From an uncultured Porphyromonadaceae bacterium (lineage in GTDB: Bacteria; Bacteroidota; Bacteroidia; Bacteroidales; Coprobacteraceae), in the NCBI GenBank assembly GCA_900545915.1, contig URAV01000041.1, forward strand, positions 1-26,733: a stretch of 26,733 nucleotides of DNA, in the 5' to 3' direction. The position numbers and the translations under genes are program-made. Under the pieces are notes generated by a model, which was given only the letters and a program-made list of their open reading frames with translations, was not told where the DNA came from and searched no databases. Numbering within the stretch: position 1 is the stretch's first letter; each line of letters begins with the position of its first letter. Positions 8,270 through 17,241 of this stretch are shown here, piece after piece.

Positions 8270-10018
8270 TCAAATTCCAAGAGAAGCTTTCACGGCTTCT
8301 ATTTTCTGATTTGCCAATTCATTGACTTTATCATAATCTTCACGAGATTTCAATTCACCTTTTACTTCTATATAGAATTTTATTTTAGGCTCTGTTCCTG
8401 AAGGACGTATAGAAACTTTAGTTCCGTCTTCTGTAAAGTACTGTAACACATTCGATGTAGTCGGCATATCTAAAGTGTACTTTTCGTTCTCCACTAAATC
8501 ATTAGCAACTAAAGTAGAAAAGTCTTTTGTAAGAATAACTTTCGAACCGGCAATCTCCGTCATCGGATTATTTCTGAAATTCTTCATCATCGCTTCAATC
8601 TCTTCAGCTCCCGATTTTCCCTTACGAACTACAGAAATACCTTTTTCTTTAGAGAAACCGTAAGTCAGATAAATATCCTGCAACATTTCATATACAGTCT
8701 TGCCATTATCTTTTGCCCAAGCAGCGACCTCCGCCATCAAAGAAATCGCCGATACAGCATCTTTGTCCCGAGCAAAATCCTCAGCCAAAAAACCGTAACT
8801 TTCTTCTCCTCCACCGATATATTTCTTCTTTCCTTCCAACTCACGAATTACAGATGCAATCCATTTAAACCCGGTATAACAATCATAGCAAGTGATATTA
8901 TTACGATCAGCAATTGTTTTTATCAACTCGGTCGTCACGATAGTTTTCACGATATATTCGTTTCCTGTAAGCCTACCTAATTCTTTATATTTGGTCATCA
9001 AATAATTAAGTAAAATCATAACAATCTGATTTCCATTTACAAGAACAAATTCCCCTTTATCATTCTTTACTGCTATACCGATACGATCGGCATCAGGATC
9101 TGAAGCCATAACAATATCTGCATCCACTTCGATACCCTTGCGTATAGCCATATCCAAAGCTGCCGGTTCTTCGGGATTCGGAGAAACTACTGTCGGAAAA
9201 TCCCCGCTGACAACATCCTGTTCCGGGACATGAATAATATTCGTAAATCCAAAATTTTTCAATGATGCCGGAACTAATTTTACACCTGTACCGTGTATAG
9301 GCGTATAAACAATTTTCATGTCTTTGTGCCGTTCGATAGCATCAGGACTCAATGACAAAGTTTTAATTTTATCAAGGAAAAGCTTATCTACCTCTTCTCC
9401 GATTATTTCGATCAAAGCGGGATTTCCTTTAAACTTGATATCGGCAATCGAACGAATCTTATTTACTTCCGCAATCGTATTCTTATCGTGCGGAGAGATC
9501 ATTTGAGCTCCATCATTCCAATATGCCTTGTATCCATTGTATTCTTTCGGATTGTGAGATGCTGTCAGTATAATACCGCTTTGGCATCCTAATGCTCTTA
9601 TAGCAAAAGACATCTCGGGTGTAGGTCTCAACGATTCGAATAGATACACCTTAATTCCGTTGGCAGAAAAAATATCTGCAGAAATCTCTGCAAACAAACG
9701 ACTATTATTGCGACAATCATGGCCAATCACAACTTTTATTTCAGATAAATCGGCAAATTCTTTTTTCAGATAATTAGATAATCCCTGTGTCGCAGCACCT
9801 ACCGTATATATATTCATCCGGTTTGTTCCAGCACCCATTATCCCACGCAATCCGCCAGTACCGAATTCCAAATCTTTATAAAATGATTCTATCAGTTCCG
9901 TCTTATCATCATTGTCAAGCATTCTTCTTACTTCGGCTTTAGTAGCTTCATCATATCCGTCTCCCAGCCAAGTCTGTGCTTTCGCAGTTACTTCTTTCAA
10001 TAAGGCTTCATTTTCCAT
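8270..10018 (-). CDS. Phosphoglucomutase/phosphomannomutase (alpha-D-phosphohexomutase)
   Basis: This 582-residue cytosolic enzyme interconverts hexose-1- and hexose-6-phosphates, feeding glycogen, nucleotide-sugar and envelope glycan synthesis. All four functional motifs of the superfamily are intact. The phosphoserine loop is TASHNP (residues 152-157, Ser154). The Mg-binding loop is DPDADR (307-312). The sugar-recognition loop is GGEESYG (403-409), and the phosphate-binding loop is RPSGTEP (538-544). Its length and the GGEESYG form match the long PGM type (PgcA/PGM2-like) rather than the ~460-residue ManB/AlgC type, so glucose-1-phosphate activity is likely, though specificity cannot be proven from motifs. 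The ATG start is clean, a good -7 box lies 43 nt upstream, and the gene has its own terminator. Confidence 0.93.
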   Translation of the reverse strand: MENEALLKEVTAKAQTWLGDGYDEATKAEVRRMLDNDDKTELIESFYKDLEFGTGGLRGIMGAGTNRMNIYTVGAATQGLSNYLKKEFADLSEIKVVIGHDCRNNSRLFAEISADIFSANGIKVYLFESLRPTPEMSFAIRALGCQSGIILTASHNPKEYNGYKAYWNDGAQMISPHDKNTIAEVNKIRSIADIKFKGNPALIEIIGEEVDKLFLDKIKTLSLSPDAIERHKDMKIVYTPIHGTGVKLVPASLKNFGFTNIIHVPEQDVVSGDFPTVVSPNPEEPAALDMAIRKGIEVDADIVMASDPDADRIGIAVKNDKGEFVLVNGNQIVMILLNYLMTKYKELGRLTGNEYIVKTIVTTELIKTIADRNNITCYDCYTGFKWIASVIRELEGKKKYIGGGEESYGFLAEDFARDKDAVSAISLMAEVAAWAKDNGKTVYEMLQDIYLTYGFSKEKGISVVRKGKSGAEEIEAMMKNFRNNPMTEIAGSKVILTKDFSTLVANDLVENEKYTLDMPTTSNVLQYFTEDGTKVSIRPSGTEPKIKFYIEVKGELKSREDYDKVNELANQKIEAVKASLGI

Positions 10019-10061
10019 ACAATTCTCTTTTTTAGAAAAATTTCACAACATCTATAATACA

Positions 10062-10069
10062 CAAATATA
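10062..10069 (-). promoter_or_regulatory. Candidate -7 box for the phosphohexomutase gene
   Basis: The minus strand reads TATATTTG, a perfect TAnnTTTG match, 43 nt upstream of the ATG. A matching -33 TTTG is not seen at the expected distance. Confidence 0.5.
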
Positions 10070-10138
10070 CAAAAAAGTTTTTACCGATATAGAGATATAA
10101 AGCAAAATAGTTTTAGAGACAGTTTAAATTTTTATCTT

Positions 10139-11776
10139 TCAAAAAGCGACTTTCAATCGGTCTCCGGCATCTTTAGCGACCGCCCGATAATACTCTTCGG
10201 AGTATCCCGGGAAATCAGGATCAGCAGGCAAACCATACCCATTCTCTAAAAAATGTCCGCCTTTCTCTTTCTTCCGATTTCCATCTAAATATTTAACCAA
10301 CAAAAACTCTCCCAACTTTTTCCACTGGACAGTCGTTTGTTGAGCCTGAGCCATACTATAAGCATTCAAAAAGCGAATTGCCGCTACAGGATCGTTACGA
10401 TACAAATCATTAGCAACCTTTTCAACAACAGGCTGCTGAGTATTAAATGCCATTTCTATATTTTTTTGTACAGGACGTATATCTTCTATCATCTGGTTAT
10501 AACGAGAATAAGCCATATTAGCAACCCAATTATGTACCCAAAATGCAGAAGTCCAAGACAAATCATACATGCTTCCGTTCGATTCGCTATAACATTCCGG
10601 AACTTCATTCAAACAAGCATACAAGGGTACATAAATACAAGTATTCGCATCATCTACCCCAAACCATAATACTCCTCCGATTGCATTCGGCAACCAAGAC
10701 CGCATCTGAGCAACCAATGTAAAGGCAGTCTGTTGTGTTGCTGTAGCCCGTTCATTGGTATATTCTACACTATCCACTTTAAAAGTCATAGGCCGAAATC
10801 TATAAGGACACTTAAACGGCCCAGCACCTACATCTTGGGTCATGTCAAAAGGAGTACCTTCAAAATGATCGCGCATGGCATCTTTCATATCCTGTACCGA
10901 CAATTTCCGATCAGGTTTTATATAAAGCGGCAAATATTCTTTAGATTCACCATTCAAATATGATAAATATTTACCCATAGAGCTATTGAATCGATTGTAA
11001 AAACTCCATACTCTTGCCTCACATCCTCTCAATGCTCCAAAATCTGCAGGAGCATAAGCATCAGCAAAACTGAAATCTTTATTCAGACCATTGAAATAAC
11101 CCTTTTCCCGGGCAAACGATATGACATCAGGAGAATATAAACAATTTTCTTTGTCATCTAACGGAAACTTATGAATACGGGACTGATTAGCATGTGCGGC
11201 AATACAATCATCAGGAATACGTACGGCGACCCATACAGCACCTTGATTTTGATGACCTTTTCCAATCATCTCCATAATCCACACCTCCTCAGGATCAGCA
11301 ATAGAAAAAGATTCTCCTGAACTATAATAACCATATTCATCAACCAGATCGGTCATAACCGTAATCGCTTCTCTCGCTGTTTTAGCCCGTTGTAAAGCGA
11401 TATACATCAAACTGCCATAATCGATTATACCTGTAGTATCTACAAGCTCAGGCCTCCCACCCCACGTAGATTCGGTTATAGACAACTGATGTTCATTCAT
11501 ATTACCGACCACTTTATAAGTATATTCGACTTGCGGAATGCGACCTAATATTTTATTCGTATCCCACTCCCTGATTTCCATAGTGCTGTTTTTGGGATGT
11601 CTTGCTGCCGGAATAAATTTTAAAGCTCCATACAATGTATGGGAATCTGCCGCGTATGTTATAAATGTCGAACCATCGGTTGTGGCATTCCTACCAGCCA
11701 AAAAACTTGTACATGCTCGTACTCCGGGAACGAGCATTCCCCAACAAAATGTACACAATAAGATAAATTTTTTCAT
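10139..11776 (-). CDS. C69 family dipeptidase (Ntn hydrolase), exported
   Basis: This is a secreted dipeptidase of peptidase family C69/U34. From the ATG at 11776 the protein is 545 residues and begins with a signal peptide (MKKFILLCTFCWGMLVPGVRA). Cleavage after Ala21 would expose Cys22 of CTSFLAG, the N-terminal nucleophile that defines this Ntn-hydrolase family. The following GRNATTDGSTFITYAADS is the conserved start of the mature enzyme. Further family segments include YGYYSSGESFSIADPEEVWIMEM and IAAHANQSRI. A longer frame begins at 11836, but it would overlap the upstream M23 gene and bury the signal peptide. With the ATG used here, it starts 19 nt after the M23 stop, so the two are probably one operon. 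Expected role: hydrolysis of dipeptides in the periplasm or at the surface. Confidence 0.9.
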   Translation of the reverse strand: MKKFILLCTFCWGMLVPGVRACTSFLAGRNATTDGSTFITYAADSHTLYGALKFIPAARHPKNSTMEIREWDTNKILGRIPQVEYTYKVVGNMNEHQLSITESTWGGRPELVDTTGIIDYGSLMYIALQRAKTAREAITVMTDLVDEYGYYSSGESFSIADPEEVWIMEMIGKGHQNQGAVWVAVRIPDDCIAAHANQSRIHKFPLDDKENCLYSPDVISFAREKGYFNGLNKDFSFADAYAPADFGALRGCEARVWSFYNRFNSSMGKYLSYLNGESKEYLPLYIKPDRKLSVQDMKDAMRDHFEGTPFDMTQDVGAGPFKCPYRFRPMTFKVDSVEYTNERATATQQTAFTLVAQMRSWLPNAIGGVLWFGVDDANTCIYVPLYACLNEVPECYSESNGSMYDLSWTSAFWVHNWVANMAYSRYNQMIEDIRPVQKNIEMAFNTQQPVVEKVANDLYRNDPVAAIRFLNAYSMAQAQQTTVQWKKLGEFLLVKYLDGNRKKEKGGHFLENGYGLPADPDFPGYSEEYYRAVAKDAGDRLKVAF

Positions 11777-11795
11777 AAAAATATGTGTTAGGTAT

Positions 11796-13469
11796 TTACC
11801 AATAAAACGAATTCTCATAAACTGCTTGATTTCCACATCGATCAGTAACTGTAAGTCTCAAATGATGTTTTCTATTCCTTTTGATATGTTCCGAATCGAG
11901 CTTACAACTTAATATTGCAGTCTTACCATCCATCTCAAAAAGTGCAAATTTACCGTCAATTTCACCTCTGTAAGACTTGACTCCAGTATGTTTATCTCCT
12001 ATTCTGATACGAATCTTTCCCCTATTTCCCCATTGAGCAGGAGACATAGGTGTAATTACAGGATTTATGGTGTCTGATTTAACAACAAATGTTCCTAATT
12101 CTCTTACTTTAACTTCTAAATACCCATTCATATATGTACCGGTATAAGGTATCTCTTTATTCCCGAATACTCGAGCTAAATAGTATTGTTTTTTATTATT
12201 AAGAGTATCTGAGGGTATTCTGATTTTTAAATTGCAATATAAATGCAAAGGCACGCATTCTTGCCCTACGACATAGGAGTTGTCGTTATTCCGAGAACAT
12301 TGCAATTGAATATTTTCATAAAGAGCCCCTTTGGGAATAAATAATGAAACTCCATGTTGATCGATGAAATTGTCTTGATTATACACACAAACATTATCGG
12401 AGGGATTATCCACCGGAATATTTTTCTTTTTTCCGTTTATTGAAAATGTACATATCGTCAAATTTCCATGTCGGTCTCTCAACTCATAACGAATTTTATA
12501 AACTCGTTCCTGATCGATCGTAATCACACCTTGATCAACAATATCCTTATAAACAGGCAGATAATTTCCCATAGCCACATAAGAACGCATTATAAAAGAC
12601 CGTCGCTTTACCCAATCTTCATAATCGATAAATGAGTTTACAGCCCGACTCTTATCAAAAGAGAAGCGTTCAATAGCAGAAGAATAAACGATTTTATCAT
12701 CCACAAATAATCGAATAGAATAAACTCCGTAAATATTGGAAGTCTCGTTCATATAATCATAAGCTTTCACTCCAAGAACTATTTTTCCCCATGCTGTTAC
12801 CGGAGATGAAAGAGTCACAATTCCGTTCTTCTGACGAATAACGGAAAAATCCTTACGAACATATCCGTTATTTACAATTCCTGTTATAGGATAAACAGCG
12901 ACAGAACGAATTTGAGGTGGACGAGTATCTTTCAGGTATGTTTTGAGAAAAGGCATAGGATCTAACAAATATTCCGATTTTGTTTCCCTTATTTCAAAAT
13001 GCAAATGCGGACCTCCCGAACTACCGGTATTTCCACTATATGCGATTACTTGTCCCTTTCTGACCTTAACCTCGTCTTTTTTCAAAAAAAGATTGACAGA
13101 AAAACATTCTTGTGCATATTGCTGTTTTTTTACTACACTATCTATAAACGGAGCAAAACGATCTAAATGTCCGTACACGGTGGTTACACCTATTCGGGGA
13201 TGGTCGATATATACAGCAAGACCATATCCGTACGGAGAAACACTTATTCGAGAAACAAAACCGTCTTCGACAGCATACACCGCTGTTCCAGACTGAGCTT
13301 TTATATCCAAACCCGAATGGAAATGATTATTCCTCAACTCTCCGAAGTTTCCGCTTAAATACATAGCTCCGTGTAAAGGCGGATCGATTTTGAAATTAGT
13401 AGATACAGGTTCGTAATTCGGGGAAATTCCCACATATATATTTAATAAAATCAATAACAAACTCAACAT
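11796..13469 (-). CDS. M23 family metallopeptidase (LytM-type cell wall endopeptidase)
   Basis: This 557-residue exported zinc peptidase, first gene of a probable two-gene operon with the C69 dipeptidase, is expected to cut peptidoglycan cross-bridges or surface peptides. It begins with a short hydrophobic signal (MLSLLLILLNIYVGIS). The M23 domain follows with all ligands in place: His51 and Asp55 (HSGLD), His101 (YGHL), and His155 and His157 (GPHLHFEI). An insertion of ~35 residues separates YGHL from the last motif. The remaining ~390 residues are beta-rich and read as Ig-like or accessory modules, ending in a repeat with DKHTGVKSYRGEIDG and TVTDRCGN. That is long for M23 enzymes. An in-frame TTG at 13493 would lengthen it, but this TTG is part of the promoter -7 box, so the ATG at 13469 is chosen. 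Confidence 0.9.
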   Translation of the reverse strand: MLSLLLILLNIYVGISPNYEPVSTNFKIDPPLHGAMYLSGNFGELRNNHFHSGLDIKAQSGTAVYAVEDGFVSRISVSPYGYGLAVYIDHPRIGVTTVYGHLDRFAPFIDSVVKKQQYAQECFSVNLFLKKDEVKVRKGQVIAYSGNTGSSGGPHLHFEIRETKSEYLLDPMPFLKTYLKDTRPPQIRSVAVYPITGIVNNGYVRKDFSVIRQKNGIVTLSSPVTAWGKIVLGVKAYDYMNETSNIYGVYSIRLFVDDKIVYSSAIERFSFDKSRAVNSFIDYEDWVKRRSFIMRSYVAMGNYLPVYKDIVDQGVITIDQERVYKIRYELRDRHGNLTICTFSINGKKKNIPVDNPSDNVCVYNQDNFIDQHGVSLFIPKGALYENIQLQCSRNNDNSYVVGQECVPLHLYCNLKIRIPSDTLNNKKQYYLARVFGNKEIPYTGTYMNGYLEVKVRELGTFVVKSDTINPVITPMSPAQWGNRGKIRIRIGDKHTGVKSYRGEIDGKFALFEMDGKTAILSCKLDSEHIKRNRKHHLRLTVTDRCGNQAVYENSFYW

Positions 13470-13490
13470 ATCCCGATAATTAAAACCTAA

Positions 13491-13519
13491 CAAATGTACA
13501 AAAAATAATCGTGCATCAA
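13491..13519 (-). promoter_or_regulatory. Promoter of the M23-C69 operon
   Basis: The minus strand reads TACATTTG (13491-13498), a perfect TAnnTTTG -7 box, with ATTG (13516-13519) 17 nt upstream as a plausible -33 element. Transcription would start around 13484, about 15 nt before the ATG. It lies in the 54-nt gap after the serine ammonia-lyase stop codon, so the peptidase operon need not depend on read-through. Confidence 0.6.
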
Positions 13520-13523
13520 TTCT

Positions 13524-14735
13524 TTAATCGGACTGAGTATAATCTTTGGCCAATCCGCCTTCTCCGGTCTCTTTATATAATGAAGGTAGATCATGCCCCG
13601 TCTGCTTCATCACCTCTACGACTTTATCAAATGAAACCCTATGTATTCCATCAGAAAAAGATGCATACAAATGAGAATCCAAAGCTCTCGCCGCAGCATA
13701 AGCATTCCGCTCGATACAAGGAATCTGCACCAGCCCGCAAACCGGATCACAAGTCATCCCTAAATGATGCTCCAACCCCATCTCTGCCGCATATTCTATC
13801 TGAGCGGGGCTTCCTCCCAACAATTGAGTAGCAGCACCTGCAGCCATAGCGCAAGCAACTCCTACTTCACCTTGACAGCCGACCTCCGCACCCGAGATAG
13901 AGGCATTTGTTTTTACTATATTTCCGATCAATCCGGCAGTAGCCAAAGCCCGGTAAATACGCGTGTCACTAAATCCCCGATTTGTCTGTAAATGATATAA
14001 AACAGCAGGTAAAACTCCGCATGCTCCGCAAGTCGGTGCAGTTACAATCGTGTGTCCCGAAGCATTTTCTTCACTAACAGCCAAAGCATAAGCAAAAACC
14101 AATCCACGATCTCTCAAAGCCTCTTTATATCCTCCAGCCTGAATAAAATAATCGGCAGCCTTCCGTCGGAGATTTAACGGACCGGGCAAAACACCTTCCG
14201 TGTCTAATCCTCTCCGGATACACTCTTTCATATTTTTCCATACTTCAGACAAATAGTCCCATACATCCGAACTTTCTCTCTCCGCTACATATTCCCAATA
14301 ACTTTTCCCCGAATGCTCACACCATTTTAAAATATCACTTAAATGAGACATGTCGTAAACATCGGAAATTTCTCCGATAGGCGGCCGATTTTCTTCTGAT
14401 AATGCACCTCCGCCTATACTATATACAGTCCAAGTGTCCAGAACTTCGTTTTCCGGACTTATAGCACAAAAAGTCATGGCATTCGGATGAAAAGGAAGAA
14501 ACATCTTCGGCAACCATTCAATCTGTACAGGAGCATGAGGTTCTAAAACTTCTAAAATTGCCTTGTCGGTCAAATGACCTTTACCTGTCGCAGCAAGACT
14601 TCCGAATAAGGAAACTTTGAAAGAAGCACTTCGGGGGTTACGTTCTAAAAAAATTTTTGCAGCCCGTTGAGGTCCCATAGTATGGCTACTCGAAGGCCCT
14701 GCCCCAATCCGAAATATTTCTTTAATCGAATTCAT
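13524..14735 (-). CDS. sdaA: L-serine ammonia-lyase, iron-sulfur-dependent, single chain
   Basis: This enzyme converts L-serine to pyruvate and ammonia using a 4Fe-4S cluster, feeding serine into central metabolism. It is the single-chain form: an N-terminal beta domain starts at once with the family signature IGAGPSSSHTMGP, and the C-terminal alpha domain holds the cluster. Three cysteines (287 in GCQGEVG, 329 in TCDPVCG, 340 in QIPC) have spacings of 42 and 11 residues, the same as the cluster ligands of the Legionella enzyme as I recall it. TAPTCGACGVLPA is the other conserved active-site segment. The ATG at 14735 gives 403 residues and MNSIKEIFRIG, matching homologues; an ATG at 14744 and a TTG at 14759 are alternatives. 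It follows a GNAT gene at 20 nt and is probably cotranscribed. The ammonia released may link loosely to the nearby amt. Confidence 0.95.
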   Translation of the reverse strand: MNSIKEIFRIGAGPSSSHTMGPQRAAKIFLERNPRSASFKVSLFGSLAATGKGHLTDKAILEVLEPHAPVQIEWLPKMFLPFHPNAMTFCAISPENEVLDTWTVYSIGGGALSEENRPPIGEISDVYDMSHLSDILKWCEHSGKSYWEYVAERESSDVWDYLSEVWKNMKECIRRGLDTEGVLPGPLNLRRKAADYFIQAGGYKEALRDRGLVFAYALAVSEENASGHTIVTAPTCGACGVLPAVLYHLQTNRGFSDTRIYRALATAGLIGNIVKTNASISGAEVGCQGEVGVACAMAAGAATQLLGGSPAQIEYAAEMGLEHHLGMTCDPVCGLVQIPCIERNAYAAARALDSHLYASFSDGIHRVSFDKVVEVMKQTGHDLPSLYKETGEGGLAKDYTQSD

Positions 14736-14755
14736 GGTTTTCATATAACAATAAC

Positions 14756-15271
14756 TCAATACGGCTTCAACAATTCATAATAATGCATATCCATAATCTT
14801 ACCGTTTTTAATTCCCATACGATGCATAACGGCAAGTTGCTTAAAACCATTTCGCATCAATACCCTCATCGACTTTTCATTGAAGTCAAAGGTTAATGCA
14901 TATAAACGAATCAAGTCTGTTTCGGTAAATATATAACTTATCAATTCTGACAGAGCATCTGATACAATACCCAACCCCTGAAACGGTTCTCCAATCCAAT
15001 ATCCGATCTCTGCATTAAGCCGTTCGATATCATTTTGCCGAATAAACCCGATACCTCCTACTGCCCGGCCGGAAACCTCAATTGCAAATTGAGAATAAGG
15101 CTCGACCGAAGCCATCTTGATAAAAGCATCTGCATCGTCTAAGGTGTATGGGTGAGGAAATGAATCACGAAGATTATTCCATATACGGATATTGTTAGCA
15201 TAATATGCTAAAGAATTACAGTCTGACTCCCGCCACGGCCGCAAAATGTAATTCTCTTTTTTCACTATCAT
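14756..15271 (-). CDS. GNAT N-acetyltransferase, RimJ/RimL-like
   Basis: This 171-residue acetyltransferase is of the ribosomal-protein-alanine acetyltransferase (RimJ/RimL/SpeG-like) type. It shows the opening LRPWRESDCNSLAYYANN, the central strand AEIGYWIGEPFQGLGIVSDAL with the acetyl-CoA pyrophosphate loop (QGLGIVS), and the closing NEKSMRVLMRNGFKQLAVM. The acceptor substrate cannot be deduced; these enzymes acetylate protein N-termini, polyamines or antibiotics. It is the first gene of a probable operon with serine ammonia-lyase. The ATG at 15271 gives a normal N-terminus. Confidence 0.88.
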   Translation of the reverse strand: MIVKKENYILRPWRESDCNSLAYYANNIRIWNNLRDSFPHPYTLDDADAFIKMASVEPYSQFAIEVSGRAVGGIGFIRQNDIERLNAEIGYWIGEPFQGLGIVSDALSELISYIFTETDLIRLYALTFDFNEKSMRVLMRNGFKQLAVMHRMGIKNGKIMDMHYYELLKPY

Positions 15272-15523
15272 ATTTTCAAATCATTAGAATTATTTGTCTG
15301 TTCCGGTTATGATAAAATAATTTACCGATTCTCAGGCTCTTAAAGTTTAAAAGCATTAAAGCCATTTCACACTCAACTAATACCTGATCCAAATTATAAA
15401 TTGTCTCAACAAAGATATAGTAATTAAACTATAAATAGTTATTTGACCTACCATAAATAATTAGCGATAATTTCATATTTTATCTTTCAACCTATTCTTA
15501 CTCAAAGGCGTCGCTGAAAAACA
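15272..15523. other. Intergenic region upstream of the GNAT-sdaA operon
   Basis: No gene is seen. It must contain the promoter of the GNAT-sdaA pair, but no full TAnnTTTG plus -33 pair could be placed. A weak hairpin with one bulged base (GGCTcTTAA / TTAAAGCC, 15335-15363) is present and may be chance. Confidence 0.4.
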
Positions 15524-15557
15524 AAAAAGCGGTTTTCTTGATAAATAACCGCTTTTT
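15524..15557 (-). terminator. Rho-independent terminator of the ammonium transporter gene
   Basis: A perfect 11-bp stem (AAAAAGCGGTT / AACCGCTTTTT) with a 12-nt loop. On the minus strand it is followed by a T-rich run, starting 28 nt after the amt stop codon. Confidence 0.85.
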
Positions 15558-15584
15558 AAACCAAAACTACTAAAATCCTTTCAA

Positions 15585-16940
15585 TCAATATTTTGTATCT
15601 ACACCATGATCAAAATATTCAGCCAACTCTCTATTTGTTTCAATCCCGTATCGCTCGTCGTGCTGACTCATATCCAATCCGATCTTCTCGCTCTTTTCAG
15701 ATACACGCATCGGGATCATTTTATCCGTAATCCAATACAAAGCATATGTTACAATAAATGTATATCCGCAAACTATCACTACCGCTATTATATGATTTAA
15801 AAGATTTTGCCAATAAGTAATATTTTCAGCCGCATTATATACAAAGATTCCGGTCATAATAGTTCCGACAATTCCTCCTACACCATGTGTAGGAAATACA
15901 TCCAAAGCATCATCAAAAGAATTTTTCTTATTTTTCCAAGAAACAGCCATATTGCATATAATTGTCACAACTAAAGCAATAAATATGCTTTCTCCGACAG
16001 TCACATACCCGGCCGAAGGTGTTATGGCAACCAATCCCACTACCGCTCCGATAGCAGCTCCCATTGCAGAAGGTTTACGTCCCCTCAAGCAATCAAATAC
16101 AACCCAAGTCATCATCGCTGTTGCCGATGCCGTATTCGTATTTAAGAATGCTTTTACAGCTACAGCATTAGCCGCTAAAGAAGACCCTGCATTAAAACCG
16201 AACCATCCCAACCAAAGCATAGCTGCTCCCAATAACACAAATGGAATATTAGCCGGCTGCCCCGATTCTTTTCTTTTCCCTAAAAATATAGCTCCGGCCA
16301 AAGCCGCAACCCCGGAAGAAGCATGAACTACAATTCCACCGGCAAAATCGAGAACCCCCATTTGGCGAAGAAAACCGTCAGGATGCCAAGTCCAATGAGC
16401 CAAAGGACAATACACGAATATACAGAACAAAATCATAAATACCAGATAGCCGGAAAAACGAACGCGTTCGGCAAATGAGCCGGTTATCAATGACGGAGTA
16501 ATAATGGCAAACTTCATTTGAAACAAAGCATATAATGCTAATGGTATCGTCGGTGCCAATAACTTATCTGTAGTTCCACCTACATTCACAAACATAAAAA
16601 ACGTTCCCGGATTTCCTATAAAATGCCCGATATCTTCGCCAAAAGCTAAACTAAAGCCCACGACTACCCAGATAACACTAATCACTCCCATAGCAATAAA
16701 ACTCTGCAACATCGTAGATATGACATTTTTAGACCGAACCATTCCTCCATAAAAGAAAGAGAGTCCCGGTGTCATCATCAAAACAAAAATAGTTGCAGTA
16801 ATCATCCATGCGATATCAGCAAAATTCAAATTAGGATCTATATCTGTAAACACCCCTTCATGACCCGAATAAAATAATCCTAAAAAACTAACGCTTAATA
16901 AAGCTACAAATAAAATAATCCAACGTTTTTGCATACCCAT
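15585..16940 (-). CDS. amt: Ammonium transporter Amt
   Basis: This 451-residue inner-membrane ammonium channel of the Amt/Mep/Rh family imports ammonium. It is almost entirely hydrophobic, with an N-terminal signal-like helix followed by about eleven membrane helices. The twin pore histidines are His206 (GGIVVHASSG) and His352 (FPTHGVGGIVG). Other family segments are SFFYGGMVRSKNV, GSFAERVRFSGY and WFGFNAGSS. The cytoplasmic tail from about residue 415 is the site where PII proteins normally dock. No glnB/glnK or glutamine synthetase gene is next to it here, which is unusual for bacterial amt genes in general. Regulation would thus come from elsewhere, or a PII gene lies outside the window. 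The ATG at 16940 is used; one at 16934 is also possible. A -7 box lies just upstream and a terminator follows. Confidence 0.95.
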   Translation of the reverse strand: MGMQKRWIILFVALLSVSFLGLFYSGHEGVFTDIDPNLNFADIAWMITATIFVLMMTPGLSFFYGGMVRSKNVISTMLQSFIAMGVISVIWVVVGFSLAFGEDIGHFIGNPGTFFMFVNVGGTTDKLLAPTIPLALYALFQMKFAIITPSLITGSFAERVRFSGYLVFMILFCIFVYCPLAHWTWHPDGFLRQMGVLDFAGGIVVHASSGVAALAGAIFLGKRKESGQPANIPFVLLGAAMLWLGWFGFNAGSSLAANAVAVKAFLNTNTASATAMMTWVVFDCLRGRKPSAMGAAIGAVVGLVAITPSAGYVTVGESIFIALVVTIICNMAVSWKNKKNSFDDALDVFPTHGVGGIVGTIMTGIFVYNAAENITYWQNLLNHIIAVVIVCGYTFIVTYALYWITDKMIPMRVSEKSEKIGLDMSQHDERYGIETNRELAEYFDHGVDTKY

Positions 16941-16971
16941 TTTGTTTTAAACATTATGAAAGATTTTTATG

Positions 16972-16979
16972 CAAAAATA
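16972..16979 (-). promoter_or_regulatory. Candidate -7 box for amt
   Basis: The minus strand reads TATTTTTG followed by C, a perfect TAnnTTTG match, 32 nt upstream of the amt ATG. No clear -33 element is seen. The rest of the ~300-nt divergent gap to 17241 is AT-rich with no gene. Confidence 0.5.
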
Positions 16980-17221
16980 TTTCATTCAGACATAAATACA
17001 GAATAAAATTAATCAAAATGACAATACATTCTGTTTGTTAATTTTATATTGACACAAAACATATATGCAAACAATATTTTTTTAACGAATTAAAGTAAAT
17101 ATGTTTCAAAATGACACTATCCCGATTTATTTCAACACTTTCAGTAACGACTACTAAATACACAAGCTCAGTTTCATATTTCATTTTCTCATTTATTAAA
17201 AAAAAGACATTCGATAGAAAA

Positions 17222-17237
17222 AATATTTGTATTTTCG
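17222..17237 (+). promoter_or_regulatory. Possible -7 elements for the Omp85-type barrel gene
   Basis: Two overlapping near-matches to TAnnTTTG lie immediately before the ATG at 17242: AATATTTG (17222-17229) and TATTTTCG (17230-17237). Either would give a very short or absent leader. No -33 TTTG is visible, so this is weak. Confidence 0.3.
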
Positions 17238-17241
17238 CCAC

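Noticed and set aside
10337..10669. 110-codon plus-strand open frame opposite the C69 dipeptidase gene
   Set aside because: It lies wholly within a well-supported gene on the other strand and has no family resemblance or promoter; a shadow frame.
13511..13831. 106-codon plus-strand open frame opposite serine ammonia-lyase
   Set aside because: It overlaps conserved cluster-binding codons of sdaA on the other strand and has no independent support.
15335..15363. Weak hairpin GGCTcTTAA / TTAAAGCC upstream of the GNAT-sdaA operon, considered as a riboswitch or leader
   Set aside because: The stem is short with a bulge and AT-rich, and no conserved riboswitch core could be recognised.
15952..16326. 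124-codon plus-strand open frame inside amt
   Set aside because: It is the complement of a hydrophobic membrane gene and shows biased low-complexity composition; not a gene.
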